Shown piece by piece: positions 32,339 through 42,182 of a DNA stretch of 49,815 nt (position 1 is the stretch's first letter; each line of letters opens with the position of its first letter). The position numbers and the translations under genes are program-made. Below the pieces are notes generated by a model. That model made no database searches. It was not told the DNA's origin and saw only the letters and a list, made by a program, of their open reading frames with translations. This DNA is from Cellulomonas sp. Its GTDB lineage: Bacteria > Actinomycetota > Actinomycetes > Actinomycetales > Cellulomonadaceae. The stretch is from positions 1-49,815 of the forward strand of contig DAIDJQ010000043.1 in the NCBI GenBank assembly GCA_027451305.1. Reading direction: 5' to 3'.

Positions 32339-33106
32339 TCAGCCCCAGCGGCCGAGCCGGTCGGCCAGCAGCGCCAGCGCCGCCGGACCTGCCGTGGAGG
32401 TGCGCAGCACCCACGGCCCCAGGCGTACGGGCACCGCCCCGGACGCGACGAGCAGCTCGAGCTCCTCGGGCGCGATCCCGCCCTCGGGGCCGACCACGAT
32501 GAGGACCTCCGCGTCGGCACCGTCCGGCGGCACGAGAACCGTCCGCAACGGGGTCACCGCCTCCTCGTGCAGCACGAGCGCGCTGCCCCCCGCCGCCACC
32601 ACGCCGACCACCCGACGGGCGAGCCCCGCGGTGTCGACGGCGAGCGCGACGTCGGGCACGCGCGAGCGTCGCGCCTGCTTGGTGGCCGCCCGCACCGTAC
32701 CGAGCCAGCGCGCGCGGCTCTTCGCCGCCCGGTCACCGCGCCACACCACCACGGAGCGCGTCGCCTGCCATGGCAGCACGGCGTCGACGCCCAGCTCCGT
32801 GGCCGCCTCGATCGCCAGCTCGTCCCGGTCACCCTTGGCGAGCGCCTGCGCGAGCACCAGGGTCGGCCGGTTCCGCGGTTCGGCGCGCAGCTCGAGCACC
32901 TCCAGGCGCACGCCGTCGGGACCGGCGTGCTCCACCCGGCCGACGAGGCGCACGCCGGCGCCGTCCACCACGTCGACGCGCTCACCGGCACCGCGGCGCT
33001 GCACCACCCCGGCGTGCCGCCCTTCGGCACCGTCGAGCAGGTAGGAGCTGCCGACCGTGACGTCCCGCAGGGCGCCCGGCTCGGCCAGGAACACCGGAGC
33101 GCTCAT
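32339..33106 (-). CDS. rsmE: 16S rRNA (uracil-1498-N3) methyltransferase
   Basis: This 255-residue SPOUT-class methyltransferase acts on 16S rRNA. An N-terminal PUA-like domain begins FLAEPGALRDVTVG and contains RHAGVVQRRGAGE. The trefoil-knot SAM site follows: ALAKGDRDELAIEAATELGV, LIVVGPEGGIAPEELELL and LGPWVLRTSTAGPAAL. The ATG at 33106 comes 13 bases after the dnaJ stop. This gene follows dnaJ in most actinomycetes. Confidence 0.95.
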   Translation of the reverse strand: MSAPVFLAEPGALRDVTVGSSYLLDGAEGRHAGVVQRRGAGERVDVVDGAGVRLVGRVEHAGPDGVRLEVLELRAEPRNRPTLVLAQALAKGDRDELAIEAATELGVDAVLPWQATRSVVVWRGDRAAKSRARWLGTVRAATKQARRSRVPDVALAVDTAGLARRVVGVVAAGGSALVLHEEAVTPLRTVLVPPDGADAEVLIVVGPEGGIAPEELELLVASGAVPVRLGPWVLRTSTAGPAALALLADRLGRWG

Positions 33107-33119
33107 CGACCGGGTCGGC

Positions 33120-34244
33120 TCATCGTCCGGAGAGCTTCTCGCGCAGCCGGGCGAACCTCCCGGTGCTGGCGGCGGCGAGGCGCGCGTCGGGACGTTCCTC
33201 CCCGCGCAACGCGGCCAGCCGGCGCAGCAGCTCCGCCTGCTCCTCGTCCAGCGCCACCGGCACCTGGACGTCGACATGGACGTGCAGGTCGCCACGGCCG
33301 CCGATGTGCAGGTGGCCGACGCCGAGCCCCTTGAGCACCACCTCCTGGTCGGGCTGCGTGCCGGGGCGTAGGTCCACCTCCTGGGGGCCGTCGAGCGTGT
33401 CGAGGGTCAGCACCGTCCCCAGCGCCGCGGCCGTCATCGGCACGGGCAGCGTCGCGTGCAGGTCGTCCCCGCGCCGCACGAACACCTCGTGGCGGCGCTC
33501 GCGCACCTCCAGGTACAGGTCACCGGACGGTCCGCCGGCAGGACCCACCTCACCTTGGCCGGTGAGCTTGATCCGCGTCCCCGTGTCCACCCCGGCAGGC
33601 ACGTCGACGGAGATGGTGCGGCGGGAGCGGACCCGGCCCTCACCGGCACACTCCGTGCACGGCTCGGGGATCACCGTTCCGAAGCCCTGGCAGGCGGCGC
33701 AGGGCTGGGTGGTCATCACCTGGCCGAGGAACGAGCGGGCGACCCGCTGCACGGAGCCGCGACCGCCGCACACCTCGCAGGTCTTCGGCGAGGTGCCAGG
33801 GCGGCAGCAGCTGCCCTGACAGGTGGGGCACACCACGGCTGTGTCCACCAGCACCTCGCGGTGCGATCCGAACGTCGCCTCGGACAGGTCGATGTCGAGG
33901 CGCACCAAGGCGTCCTGACCGCGGCGCGCCCGCGGGATGGGTCCGCGCTGGGCCGCCGCACCTGTGGCCGCGCCGAAGAACGTCTCGAAGATGTCCTGGA
34001 ACCCGAAGCCGCCGCCCATGCCGCCGGAGGCCGAGGGGTCTCCCCCCAGGTCGTAGGCGCGGCGCTTGTCGGCGTTGCCCAGCACGTCGTAGGCGCGCGA
34101 GACGTCCTTGAAGCGGTCCTCGGACTGCGGGTCGTTCCCGGCGACATCCGGGTGCAGCTCACGCGCGAGCCGCCGGTAGGCCTTCTTGATCTGCTCGGGT
34201 GTCGCGTCCCGCGGCACGCCGAGGATCTCGTAGTAGTCCGTCAC
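33120..34244 (-). CDS. dnaJ: Chaperone DnaJ (hrcA-linked copy)
   Basis: This 374-residue Hsp40 co-chaperone stimulates DnaK. The J-domain at 1-65 has HPD at 31-33. A Gly/Phe-rich linker, a cysteine-rich zinc domain at about 139-210 (CPTCQGSCC, CEVCGGRG, CAACQGFG, CTECAGEG) and C-terminal substrate-binding domains follow. The first zinc repeat has an extra Cys (GSCC). The GTG at 34244 gives the standard DYYEILGV start. It lies 35 bases after hrcA. It is the dnaJ2-type copy that actinomycetes keep apart from the dnaK operon. Confidence 0.96.
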   Translation of the reverse strand: MTDYYEILGVPRDATPEQIKKAYRRLARELHPDVAGNDPQSEDRFKDVSRAYDVLGNADKRRAYDLGGDPSASGGMGGGFGFQDIFETFFGAATGAAAQRGPIPRARRGQDALVRLDIDLSEATFGSHREVLVDTAVVCPTCQGSCCRPGTSPKTCEVCGGRGSVQRVARSFLGQVMTTQPCAACQGFGTVIPEPCTECAGEGRVRSRRTISVDVPAGVDTGTRIKLTGQGEVGPAGGPSGDLYLEVRERRHEVFVRRGDDLHATLPVPMTAAALGTVLTLDTLDGPQEVDLRPGTQPDQEVVLKGLGVGHLHIGGRGDLHVHVDVQVPVALDEEQAELLRRLAALRGEERPDARLAAASTGRFARLREKLSGR

Positions 34245-34279
34245 AAGCAGGTGTGCTCGCTTCCTTCGACGTCGGCCGG

Positions 34280-35305
34280 TCAGCCGGCCAGGATCCTGGT
34301 GAGGTACCGGGCGACCGCACGTACGGCAGCCATCGTGCCCGGGTAGTCCATGCGCAGCGGCCCGACGGCACCCACCCGCGCCACCCCGGCGCCGTCACCG
34401 CCGTACCCGCTGGTCACGAAGCTCGTCTCGGAGAGACCGGCATGCTGGGTCTCCCGGCCGATCCGTACGGCGACCACGGTGTGGTCCTCGGCCATCTCCG
34501 CGAGCAGGCGCAGCAGCACCACCTGCTCCTCGAGCGCCTCGAGCACCGGCCCGATCGTCCTGCTGAAGTCCGCGCCAGCGGTCCGGGCGAGGTTCGCGGT
34601 GCCCGCGACCACCACGCGCTCCTCGCTCTCCTGCGCGAGGGTCTCCGTCACCGCAGCCACGACGATCCGGACGAGGGCCGAACCGGCTGGACCGAGCTCC
34701 GTGACGAGGTTCTCCAGCGCGCGGTCGAGCTCGGCGAGGCGCAGCCCGGCGAGCGCGACGTTGAGCCGCACCCGCAGGCGGCTGACGAGGTCCTCGTCCA
34801 GGTCCTCCGCGAGCTCGACCGTGCGCTGCTCCACGCGGCCCGTGGTGGTGATGATCACGACGAGCAGGTGACGGGCACCGACGGGCACCAGCTCGACGTG
34901 TCGCAGCGCCGACCGGCGCAGCGACGGGTACTGCACCACCGCGACCTGCTGCGTCAGCTGCGCCAGCAGCCGGACGGCCCGGTCGATCACGTCGTCCAGG
35001 TCCACCGCCTGCTCGAGCAGCGCACTGATCGCGCGCCGCTCCGCCAGCGAGAGGGGCTTCACCTCGGCCAGCCGGTCGACGAACTGCCGGTAGCCCATGT
35101 CCGTCGGAACGCGCCCTGCCGAGGTGTGCGGCTGGACGATCAGGCCGGCCTCCTCGAGCGCCGCCATGTCGTTGCGGATCGTGGCGGGCGACACCCCCAG
35201 GTGGTGCCGCTCGGAGAGCGCGCGCGAGCCGACCGGCTCCCGGGTGGCCACGTAGTCCTCGATGATGGCGCGCAGGACGTCGAGGCGTCGGTCGTCGCTG
35301 CTCAT
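34280..35305 (-). CDS. hrcA: Heat-inducible transcription repressor HrcA
   Basis: This 341-residue repressor of class I heat-shock genes binds CIRCE. The N-terminal winged helix contains [38 protein letters not shown] and [21 protein letters not shown]-like and dimerisation regions follow. The ATG at 35305 has GGGAGGGA just upstream. A CIRCE element lies 98 bases upstream, so the gene is autoregulated together with dnaJ. GroE folding activity usually controls HrcA. Confidence 0.97.
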   Translation of the reverse strand: MSSDDRRLDVLRAIIEDYVATREPVGSRALSERHHLGVSPATIRNDMAALEEAGLIVQPHTSAGRVPTDMGYRQFVDRLAEVKPLSLAERRAISALLEQAVDLDDVIDRAVRLLAQLTQQVAVVQYPSLRRSALRHVELVPVGARHLLVVIITTTGRVEQRTVELAEDLDEDLVSRLRVRLNVALAGLRLAELDRALENLVTELGPAGSALVRIVVAAVTETLAQESEERVVVAGTANLARTAGADFSRTIGPVLEALEEQVVLLRLLAEMAEDHTVVAVRIGRETQHAGLSETSFVTSGYGGDGAGVARVGAVGPLRMDYPGTMAAVRAVARYLTRILAG

Positions 35306-35402
35306 ACGTCCCTCCCACCCTCTGCGAACCATCATGGAGCCGTCGTCGACCCGCCCGGGACCCGGCCGGCGGCGAGGACTCGTCCCTGCGGCACCTCGTT
35401 CA

Positions 35403-35429
35403 GTAGCACTCGCCAGGTCCGAGTGCCAA
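35403..35429. promoter_or_regulatory. CIRCE operator
   Basis: Minus strand TTGGCACTC, nine bases, GAGTGCTAC. It matches TTAGCACTC-N9-GAGTGCTAA with two differences and is the HrcA binding site for the hrcA-dnaJ operon. It lies about 50 bases before the divergent DUF3097 promoter and might influence it too. Confidence 0.9.
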
Positions 35430-35478
35430 TTCTACGCAACCCCGCGCGAGGGTCGCGGAGGCGGGGTCGTCCTACCCC

Positions 35479-35484
35479 TACAGT
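35479..35484 (+). promoter_or_regulatory. -10 box for leaderless DUF3097 transcript
   Basis: TACAGT is followed by GCCCGG and the GTG start at 35491, a 6-base spacing that fits leaderless transcription. Confidence 0.5.
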
Positions 35485-35490
35485 GCCCGG

Positions 35491-36348
35491 GTGACCGAGG
35501 ACCGCTACGGCCGCGACGTGCTCGCCGGGACCCAGGCCGCGCCGCACCGTTCCGCACCGCGATCGCGTCCCTGCGCCGCCGAGACAGGGCTCGTGGTCGA
35601 GGACGTGGAGACCGGCTGGGTCGGCGCCGTCGTCCGCGTGGAGAAGTCGGGCGGGCAGCACGTGGTGGTGCTCGAGGACCGTCGCGGCCGCACCCGCACC
35701 TTCGGGCTCGGGCCCGGGTTCTGGGTCGACGGCGAGCCGGTGACGCTCACCGCCCCCGTCGCGACGAGGGCACCGGCCGGCCCGCAGCGCACCGCCTCCG
35801 GCTCCCGCGCTTGGGTCGGAGCGCAGGCACGTGTCGCGCGCGGAAGCCGGATCTGGGTGGAGGGCCGGCACGACGCGGAGCTCGTCGAGAAGGTCTGGGG
35901 GGACGACCTGCGCGTCGAGGGAGTCGTCGTCGAGCTGCTCGACGGGGTGGACAACCTGGTGGACCGTCTCCGGGACTTCGCGCCGGACGCACGACGCCGG
36001 GTCGGGGTGCTCGTCGACCACCTCGTGCCCGGCTCCAAGGAGGAGCGGATCGCTCTCGAGGCCCGTCGCTGCGGCCCCCGGGGCAGCGTGCTGGTGCTCG
36101 GCCACCCCTACGTCGACGTGTGGCAGGCCGTCCAGCCGCAACGCCTCGGCCTGGAACGGTGGCCCACGATCGAGCGTGGCACCGAGTGGAAGCTGGGGAT
36201 CCTCCGCGAGCTCGGCTGGCCCGCGGCCGACCAGGGTGACGTGGCCCGCGCCTGGCAGCGCATCCTGCGCAGCGTCCGGTCCTACGCCGACCTCGAGCCG
36301 AGCCTGCTCGGCCGCGTCGAGGAGCTCATCGACTTCGTCACGGCGTGA
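35491..36348 (+). CDS. DUF3097 family protein
   Basis: This 285-residue cytoplasmic protein has no known function. The actinobacteria-specific DUF3097 family features visible are an N-terminal RYGRDVLAG, a VEDVETGWVGAVVRVEK strand region, IWVEGRHDAELVEKVWGDDL and VLVDHLVPGSKEERIA. The middle part (about 120-235) resembles a TOPRIM-like alpha/beta fold with Glu in EGRHD and Asp in VDHL. That structural reading is inference. It is conserved next to hrcA/hemW in many actinomycetes and divergent from hrcA. The GTG start is supported by the leaderless -10 box. Confidence 0.85.
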   Translation: MTEDRYGRDVLAGTQAAPHRSAPRSRPCAAETGLVVEDVETGWVGAVVRVEKSGGQHVVVLEDRRGRTRTFGLGPGFWVDGEPVTLTAPVATRAPAGPQRTASGSRAWVGAQARVARGSRIWVEGRHDAELVEKVWGDDLRVEGVVVELLDGVDNLVDRLRDFAPDARRRVGVLVDHLVPGSKEERIALEARRCGPRGSVLVLGHPYVDVWQAVQPQRLGLERWPTIERGTEWKLGILRELGWPAADQGDVARAWQRILRSVRSYADLEPSLLGRVEELIDFVTA

Positions 36349-36445
36349 CCAGCGCGGGAGCACGTCGGCTCGGCCCCGTCCGGGTACCGCCCCGCGTCGA
36401 CGAGACCGACCTCCATGGCGCCCACACAGGGCTGGTGCCCGGCGC

Positions 36446-36478
36446 TACTGTCGGCGCAAGGCCGCGTCCGACGCGGCC
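36446..36478 (+). promoter_or_regulatory. Possible promoter and 5' hairpin of the DUF4870 gene
   Basis: TACTGT (36446-36451) is a -10-like hexamer. Just downstream, bases 36460-36478 form an odd-centred palindrome: GGCCGCG, five bases, CGCGGCC as a real stem. It would sit at the very 5' end of the transcript and could protect it. The start codon is 28 bases further on. Confidence 0.35.
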
Positions 36479-36506
36479 CGCGACCCCCGACGAGAGAGCT
36501 GGAACG

Positions 36507-37037
36507 ATGACCACGAACCCTCCCGAGGGCACCCCGGACCCCGGGGCCTACCCGCCTCCGGACTCCCCCACCCCGCCGCAGACCCCGCCTGCCTACCAGG
36601 CGCCCGGATACGGGCAGGCACCGCCCCCCGGCTACGGCCAGACGCCGCCCGGGTACGGACCCACCCCGCCGCCGTACGGTCAGCCGGTGTACGCGGCACC
36701 GCTGAGCCCGAGCGACGAGCGGCTGTGGGCCACCCTCGCGCACCTCAGCGGGTTCCTCAGCATCATCGCGACCTTCGTCATCTACATCGTCTACAAGGAC
36801 CGCGGGCCGTTCGTCCGGGACCAGGTCACCGAGGCCCTGAACTTCCAGATCACGGCGTGGATCGCCGGCTTCGTCGGCGGCATCGTCATCGCGATCCTCG
36901 CCGCGGTCACCGCAGGGATCGGAGCGATCCTGTGGCTCGCGTTCCTGGCCGTCCCGGTCTTCATGGTCCTCGGGGCTGTAGCCGCCAACCGCGGCGATGC
37001 CTACCGCTACCCGTTCAGCTGGCGCGTCATCAAGTGA
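36507..37037 (+). CDS. DUF4870 domain membrane protein with Pro/Gly/Tyr-rich N terminus
   Basis: This 176-residue protein begins with about 70 disordered residues containing GYGQ/PPGYG-like repeats (PGYGQAPPPGYGQTPPGYG). The DUF4870 domain follows: ERLWATLAHLSGFLSIIATFV, then KDRGPFVRDQVTEALNFQIT and two more hydrophobic helices, so three to four membrane segments in all. The ATG at 36507 follows GAGAGAG by 8 bases. Function is unknown. Relatives are small membrane proteins whose Pro-rich tails may bind partners. A strong terminator follows. Confidence 0.85.
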   Translation: MTTNPPEGTPDPGAYPPPDSPTPPQTPPAYQAPGYGQAPPPGYGQTPPGYGPTPPPYGQPVYAAPLSPSDERLWATLAHLSGFLSIIATFVIYIVYKDRGPFVRDQVTEALNFQITAWIAGFVGGIVIAILAAVTAGIGAILWLAFLAVPVFMVLGAVAANRGDAYRYPFSWRVIK

Positions 37038-37078
37038 CCGACACCCGCTGACCACGCGATCGGCGGGACCTTCTCGTG

Positions 37079-37107
37079 AAGGCCGGAGCTCTCGAGGCTC
37101 CGGCCTT
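37079..37107 (+). terminator. Terminator of the DUF4870 gene
   Basis: A perfect 11-bp stem, AAGGCCGGAGC (37079-37089) with GCTCCGGCCTT (37097-37107), has a 7-base loop. It begins 41 bases after the stop and lies before the convergent hemW end. Confidence 0.8.
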
Positions 37108-37200
37108 CCCGCGTCTGCGCGGACCGTCGCACCGGGCACCGTCGTGAGCTGCGCGCTGGCCGCCCCTGCAGGTCGAAACGACCTCGCGTGCCGTGCACCG

Positions 37201-38439
37201 TCAGCCGACGAGCGTGCGCACCACCGCATCGGCCAGCAGCCGGCCCCGCAGCGTCAGCACCAGCCGACGCGGCCCGTCCACCCCGAGGGCGATCGACGGC
37301 TCCACCAGCCCGTCGGCCACCAGCCCTGCGACCCGTTCACGGGCGCGCGTCGGCAGCTCGGTCACCGGCAGCCCGGTCGCGAGCCGCACGCCGAGCATGA
37401 TCTGCTCCAGCTCGCGGGTGTCCTCGTCGAGCACCTCTCGACCCGCGGCCGGCGAGAGCCCCGCCGCCAGCCGGTCGGCGTACGCCCGCGGGTGCTTCAC
37501 GTTCCACCACCGCACCCCGCCGACGTGCGAGTGGGCTCCGGGGCCGACCCCCCACCAGTCGTCACCCCGCCAGTACCCGAGGTTGTGGCGGCTCGTGTCC
37601 TGGTCCGTGCGCGCCCAGTTGCTGACCTCGTACCAGTGCAGGCCGGCCGCCTCGAACGCTGCGTCGGCAAGCTCGTACTTGGTCGCCTGGTCGTCCTCGT
37701 CGGGCAGCGGCAGCTCACCGCGCCGCACGCGCGCACCCATGCGGGTGCCCTGCTCCACCACCAGGGCGTACGCGGACACGTGGTCCACCCCCGTGGCCAG
37801 AGCCGTGTCGAGCGACCGGCGCCAGTCGTCCACCGACTCGCCGGGCGTGCCGTAGATGAGGTCGAGCGAGACGCGCAGCCCGACGTCCCGCGCCCACCGG
37901 ACCACGTCCGGGATCCGCCGCGGGTCATGGGTCCGGTCGAGCGTCGCCAGCACGTGGGGCACCGCCGACTGCATGCCGAACGAGACCCTGGTGAAGCCGG
38001 CGGCCGCCAGCGCCGCCAGCGAGCCCGCCGTGACAGAGTCCGGGTTCGCCTCCGTGGTCACCTCGGCACCGTCGGCCAGTCCCCAGGCACCGCGCACCGC
38101 GCCGAGCATCGCCCCCAGGTCGGCCGCCGGCAGCACGGTCGGCGTGCCTCCCCCGACGAACACCGTCGACACCGCCCGGGGCGGGACGCCGACGTCGTCG
38201 AGCACCCGCCGGGCCAGCGCCAGCTCCGCCACCGCCGTGCCGGCGTACGCCGCCTGGCTCGCACCGCCGCCGAGCTCGGCCGACGTGTACGTGTTGAAGT
38301 CGCAGTACCCGCACCGCACGGTGCAGAACGGCACGTGGACGTACACCCCGAACCGACGCCGATCCGCATCGGTCGCAGCGGACGCCGGCAGGGCGCCGTC
38401 CTCGGGTGCCGGGTCGCCGTCCGGCAGCGCCGGGCTCAC
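37201..38439 (-). CDS. hemW: Radical SAM heme chaperone HemW (HemN-like)
   Basis: This 412-residue radical SAM protein inserts heme into respiratory enzymes in studied homologues. The FeS motif [10 protein letters not shown] has Cys39, Cys43 and Cys46 followed by Phe, as in HemW rather than true HemN (CxxxCxxCxC). GGGTPTVLP and the C-terminal HemN_C domain are present, including [20 protein letters not shown]. The GTG at 38439 overlaps the lepA stop by 4 bp. The lepA-hemW order is standard for actinomycetes. Confidence 0.95.
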   Translation of the reverse strand: MSPALPDGDPAPEDGALPASAATDADRRRFGVYVHVPFCTVRCGYCDFNTYTSAELGGGASQAAYAGTAVAELALARRVLDDVGVPPRAVSTVFVGGGTPTVLPAADLGAMLGAVRGAWGLADGAEVTTEANPDSVTAGSLAALAAAGFTRVSFGMQSAVPHVLATLDRTHDPRRIPDVVRWARDVGLRVSLDLIYGTPGESVDDWRRSLDTALATGVDHVSAYALVVEQGTRMGARVRRGELPLPDEDDQATKYELADAAFEAAGLHWYEVSNWARTDQDTSRHNLGYWRGDDWWGVGPGAHSHVGGVRWWNVKHPRAYADRLAAGLSPAAGREVLDEDTRELEQIMLGVRLATGLPVTELPTRARERVAGLVADGLVEPSIALGVDGPRRLVLTLRGRLLADAVVRTLVG

Positions 38440-40337
38440 TTGCGCTTCGCGTCCTTCGCGTCCTTGGCGGTGGACGGGGCCGCCTCGGAGGACAGTGCGG
38501 CGATGAAGGCCTCCTGCGGCACGTCGACCCGTCCGATCGTCTTCATCCGCTTCTTGCCCTCCTTCTGCTTCTCCAGCAGCTTGCGCTTGCGGGTGATGTC
38601 ACCGCCATAGCACTTGGCGAGCACGTCCTTGCGCATGGCGCGGATGGTCTCGCGCGCGATCACGCGGGAGCCGATCGCCGCCTGGATCGGCACCTCGAAC
38701 TGCTGCCGCGGGATCAGCTCCCGCAGCTTCGACGCCATCGAGACCCCGTACGCGTACGCCTTGTCCTTGTGCACGATCGCGCTGAACGCGTCCACCTGCT
38801 CGCCCTGCAGGAGGATGTCGACCTTGACCAGGTCTGCCGCCTGCTCGCCCGCCGGCTCGTAGTCGAGGCTCGCGTACCCGCGGGTCCGTGACTTCAGGGC
38901 GTCGAAGAAGTCGAAGACGATCTCCGCCAGCGGCAGCCGGTAGCGCAGCTCGACACGGTCCTCGGACAGGTAGTCCATGCCCAGCAGCTCACCGCGGCGG
39001 GACTGGCACAGCTCCATGATCGTGCCGACGAACTCGCTCGGGGCCAGCACGGTGGACGTCACCACCGGCTCGCGCACCTCGCGGATCTTGCCGCCGGGGA
39101 ACTCGCTGGGGTTGGTGACCCGGATCTCGGACCGGTCCTCCATCGTCACGTCGTACTCGACGTTGGGCGCCGTGGAGATCAGCTCGAGGTCGAACTCGCG
39201 CTCCAGCCGTTCGCGGACGATCTCCAGGTGCAGCAGGCCGAGGAACCCGACGCGGAAGCCGAAGCCGAGCGCCACCGACGTCTCGGGCTCGTAGTGCAGC
39301 GCGGCGTCGTTGAGCTTCAGCTTGTCGAGAGCGTCACGCAGGTTCGGGTAGTCCGTCCCGTCGAGCGGGTACAGCCCCGAGAACACCATCGGCTTCGGGT
39401 CGCGGTACTCGCCCAACGACTCGGTCGCGGGATGTGCCGCGTTGGTCACCGTGTCGCCCACCTTGGACTGGCGCACGTCCTTCACGCCGGTGATCAGGTA
39501 GCCCACCTCGCCCGCACCCAGACCGCTGGTCGGTACCGGCTCGGGCGAGATCACGCCGATCTCCAGCAGCTCATGGGTGGCGTGCGTGGACATCATGACG
39601 ATCCGCTCACGTGGGTCCAGGTGCCCGTCCACCACGCGCACGTAGGTCACCACGCCGCGGTAGGTGTCGTACACCGAGTCGAAGATCATCGCCCGGGCCG
39701 GCGCGTCCGCGTCGCCCCGCGGGTGCGGCACCTGCTCGACGATCCGGTCGAGCAGCTCGCGCACCCCCTCGCCCGTCTTCCCCGACACCCGCATGCAGTC
39801 CTCGGGCCGGCCGCCGATCAGGTGCGCCAGCTCCTCGGCATACTTCTCCGGCTGCGCGGCCGGCAGGTCGATCTTGTTCAGCACCGGGATGATCGCCAGG
39901 TCGTTCTCCAGCGCGAGGTACAGGTTGGCCAGCGTCTGCGCCTCGATGCCCTGCGCGGCGTCGACGAGCAGCACGGCCCCCTCGCACGCCGCGAGCGACC
40001 GGGAGACCTCGTAGGTGAAGTCGACGTGCCCCGGGGTGTCGATCATGTTGAGGGCGTACGGGGTCAGCTCACCCGCAGCGTCCTCGACGGCCCACGGCAT
40101 GCGGACCGCCTGCGACTTGATGGTGATCCCGCGCTCGCGCTCGATGTCCATCCGGTCCAGGTACTGCGCCCGCATGGCCCGCGCGTCCACGACGCCGGTG
40201 AGCTGGAGCATCCGGTCGGCCAGCGTGGACTTGCCGTGGTCGATGTGCGCGATGATGCAGAAGTTGCGCAGCAGCTCCGGCGGGGTCGCCGCGGGGCGGA
40301 TGCGCGCCGCGGCGGCAGTGCTGGGGATCGGGGACAC
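38436..40337 (-). CDS. lepA: Elongation factor 4 (LepA)
   Basis: This protein of about 633 residues is a ribosome-associated GTPase. G1 is AHIDHGKST (30-38), the switch contains [13 protein letters not shown]3 is DTPGH and G4 is NKIDLP. The LepA-specific C terminus ends with [20 protein letters not shown]. The GTG at 40337 gives the usual short N-terminal extension. An in-frame ATG at 40382 or 40403 is possible, and no ribosome site decides between them. It is the first gene of the lepA-hemW operon. Confidence 0.95.
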   Translation of the reverse strand: MSPIPSTAAAARIRPAATPPELLRNFCIIAHIDHGKSTLADRMLQLTGVVDARAMRAQYLDRMDIERERGITIKSQAVRMPWAVEDAAGELTPYALNMIDTPGHVDFTYEVSRSLAACEGAVLLVDAAQGIEAQTLANLYLALENDLAIIPVLNKIDLPAAQPEKYAEELAHLIGGRPEDCMRVSGKTGEGVRELLDRIVEQVPHPRGDADAPARAMIFDSVYDTYRGVVTYVRVVDGHLDPRERIVMMSTHATHELLEIGVISPEPVPTSGLGAGEVGYLITGVKDVRQSKVGDTVTNAAHPATESLGEYRDPKPMVFSGLYPLDGTDYPNLRDALDKLKLNDAALHYEPETSVALGFGFRVGFLGLLHLEIVRERLEREFDLELISTAPNVEYDVTMEDRSEIRVTNPSEFPGGKIREVREPVVTSTVLAPSEFVGTIMELCQSRRGELLGMDYLSEDRVELRYRLPLAEIVFDFFDALKSRTRGYASLDYEPAGEQAADLVKVDILLQGEQVDAFSAIVHKDKAYAYGVSMASKLRELIPRQQFEVPIQAAIGSRVIARETIRAMRKDVLAKCYGGDITRKRKLLEKQKEGKKRMKTIGRVDVPQEAFIAALSSEAAPSTAKDAKDAKRK

Positions 40338-40416
40338 GGCGGGGTCTGGGCTCCACGGACGGGCGGACAGGGCAGGTCTCATCGTCCCATGCCCGTCGAG
40401 CAACGAGGTCCCGGCC

Positions 40417-41256
40417 TCACGCCTCCCGGGTCACGTGCACCGCGACGACGAGCTCCTGGGTCGCGGCGCCGGCATAGATGCCGCGCAGCGGGGGCACGTC
40501 CTCGTAGGACCGCCCGCGGGCGAGCACCACGTGCCGGTCCTCCACGGGGCGCACGTTCGTCGGGTCGAGGGCCAGCCAGTCGCCCACCCAGCACTCCAGC
40601 CAGGCGTGCGACTCCCCGGTCACCGTCTCCCCGACCCCGCCGTCGATCCTCGGGTCGAGGTAGCCCGACACGTACCGCGCGGGGATGCCCACTGCGTGCA
40701 GCGCCCCGACGGCCACATGGGTGAGGTCCTGGCAGACGCCCTTGCGTGCCGCCCACGCCTCGGCTGCCGGCGTGTGCACCGTGGTGACCCCCGGGATGTA
40801 CTCCATCGCGGCGTGCACGGCCTCGCTGATCGCCGTGGCGGCCTGCAGCGGCGGCAGGTCGCGGGCGGCGTCCCGCGCGAGGGCGACGACCTCCTCCGGG
40901 ACCTCGGTGGAGGAGGTGTCGGAGAGGTGCTCGGCGAGGCTGTCCACCACCTCGCTGCTGCGCAGCTCCTCCCAGCTGGCCTCTGCGCGCAGCGGCCGAC
41001 GCGGGACGACGTCCACCAGGTGCTCGGCCGTGATCGCGAGCACCTGGTGCGGCGCGAGCACCTCGAAGGCTGTGACGGCCGTGCCCCAGTAGTCCCGGAA
41101 CGCGGACGACCAGGTGCTGGGCTGCACCTCGAGGTGCGTGGACAGCACGGTCTGGCCGGCCTGCGTCAGGGGGGTCATCCGAGCCTCGTTGTACGAGGCG
41201 AGCACCGGCGCCGGGTACCGGAACGTCGACGTGTGCACGATCCGCAGCCTGCTCAC
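40417..41256 (-). CDS. Transglutaminase-like protease of the ATP-grasp/alpha-E cluster
   Basis: This 279-residue protein has a bacterial transglutaminase N-terminal domain ([19 protein letters not shown]) and a catalytic core. Cys175 is in [10 protein letters not shown], His217 in ESHAWLE and Asp231 in LALDPTN. The GTG at 41256 overlaps the alpha-E gene by 4 bp. The triad of circularly permuted ATP-grasp, alpha-E and transglutaminase proteins is a recurrent bacterial operon. It is predicted from comparative genomics to make or process a peptide-like amide-linked product; the substrate is unknown. Confidence 0.92.
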   Translation of the reverse strand: MSRLRIVHTSTFRYPAPVLASYNEARMTPLTQAGQTVLSTHLEVQPSTWSSAFRDYWGTAVTAFEVLAPHQVLAITAEHLVDVVPRRPLRAEASWEELRSSEVVDSLAEHLSDTSSTEVPEEVVALARDAARDLPPLQAATAISEAVHAAMEYIPGVTTVHTPAAEAWAARKGVCQDLTHVAVGALHAVGIPARYVSGYLDPRIDGGVGETVTGESHAWLECWVGDWLALDPTNVRPVEDRHVVLARGRSYEDVPPLRGIYAGAATQELVVAVHVTREA

Positions 41257-42182
41257 AGCAGCTCACCCACCCACGTCGTCGTCGCGCCGGTCGGGAAGTA
41301 GCGGCTGCGGATGGCGTCCGACGCCGCCGAGCAGGCGCGCTGCACCAGCTCCATCTGTCTCGGCAGGTCGTCGACGACCTCGATCAGCGGCCGGTACTCG
41401 AGGCTGGTCCGCACGTGCCCGATGTGCCGGCGTGCGTCGTCGATGCTGGCGCGGTCGGCGACCGGCTCGAGCCCGTGCAGGCATGCCTCTGCCTGGTTGA
41501 GCGCATGGACGATGGACCTCGGGAACAGTCGGTCGGTCAGCAGGAAACCGGCCATCCGCTCGTCGGACACCGCCCCGCGGTAGGTCCGCAGGAAGGCCTC
41601 GTGCGCCCCGCAGGACCGCAGCAGCGCCGTCCAGCTGGGCCCGGCCGCCCCCGCGAGCGCCCGCGTGGTCAGCAGCCTCGCGGTCATGTCGGCGCGCTCG
41701 ATGGACCGGCCCAGCACGATGAAGTACCAGGTCTCGTCGCGCGCGAGCGCGGAGTCGATGATCCCGGCCACCATCGCCGCCCGCTCCCGCACCCAGGTGA
41801 AGAAGTCGTGCGGCCGGTCGGAGGTCATCTGCGTCGGGAGCGCCGACCAGGTCGCGTTCAGGCACTCCCACAGCTCGGTGGAGATGATCTCGCGCACCCG
41901 GCGGGCGTTCTCACGTGCGGCGACCAGCGAGCCGGCCACCGACGAGGGCGCGTAGCGGTCGTTCGCGAGGACGGCGAGCACGTGCTCGCGGCCGACCTCG
42001 TCGTCCTCGGGCGGCATCGGGCGGTCCATCACGGACAGCAGCGACCGGCACGCCAGGTCCTCCTCGGCCCACGGGTCCTCGGCCAGAAGCTGCACGTGGA
42101 CGTCGAGCAGCCGCGCGGTGTCGTCGGCGCGCTCCACGTAGCGACCGATCCAGAACAGCGACTCCGCGATGCGGCTCAGCAC
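41253..42182 (-). CDS. Alpha-E domain protein (DUF403)
   Basis: This 309-residue all-helical protein starts with LSRIAESLFWIGRYVERADD, the family hallmark, and contains ETWYFIVLGRSIERADMTAR. It has no known catalytic residues and is thought to partner the circularly permuted ATP-grasp protein. The GTG at 42182 overlaps the ATP-grasp stop by 7 bp and its own stop overlaps the transglutaminase start, so the three are translationally coupled. Confidence 0.92.
   Translation of the reverse strand: MLSRIAESLFWIGRYVERADDTARLLDVHVQLLAEDPWAEEDLACRSLLSVMDRPMPPEDDEVGREHVLAVLANDRYAPSSVAGSLVAARENARRVREIISTELWECLNATWSALPTQMTSDRPHDFFTWVRERAAMVAGIIDSALARDETWYFIVLGRSIERADMTARLLTTRALAGAAGPSWTALLRSCGAHEAFLRTYRGAVSDERMAGFLLTDRLFPRSIVHALNQAEACLHGLEPVADRASIDDARRHIGHVRTSLEYRPLIEVVDDLPRQMELVQRACSAASDAIRSRYFPTGATTTWVGELL

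Noticed and set aside
36460..36478. Palindrome before the DUF4870 gene as a terminator of the DUF3097 gene
   Set aside because: It lies 111 bases after that stop and directly after a -10-like hexamer, so a 5' hairpin of the next gene is more likely, though not certain.
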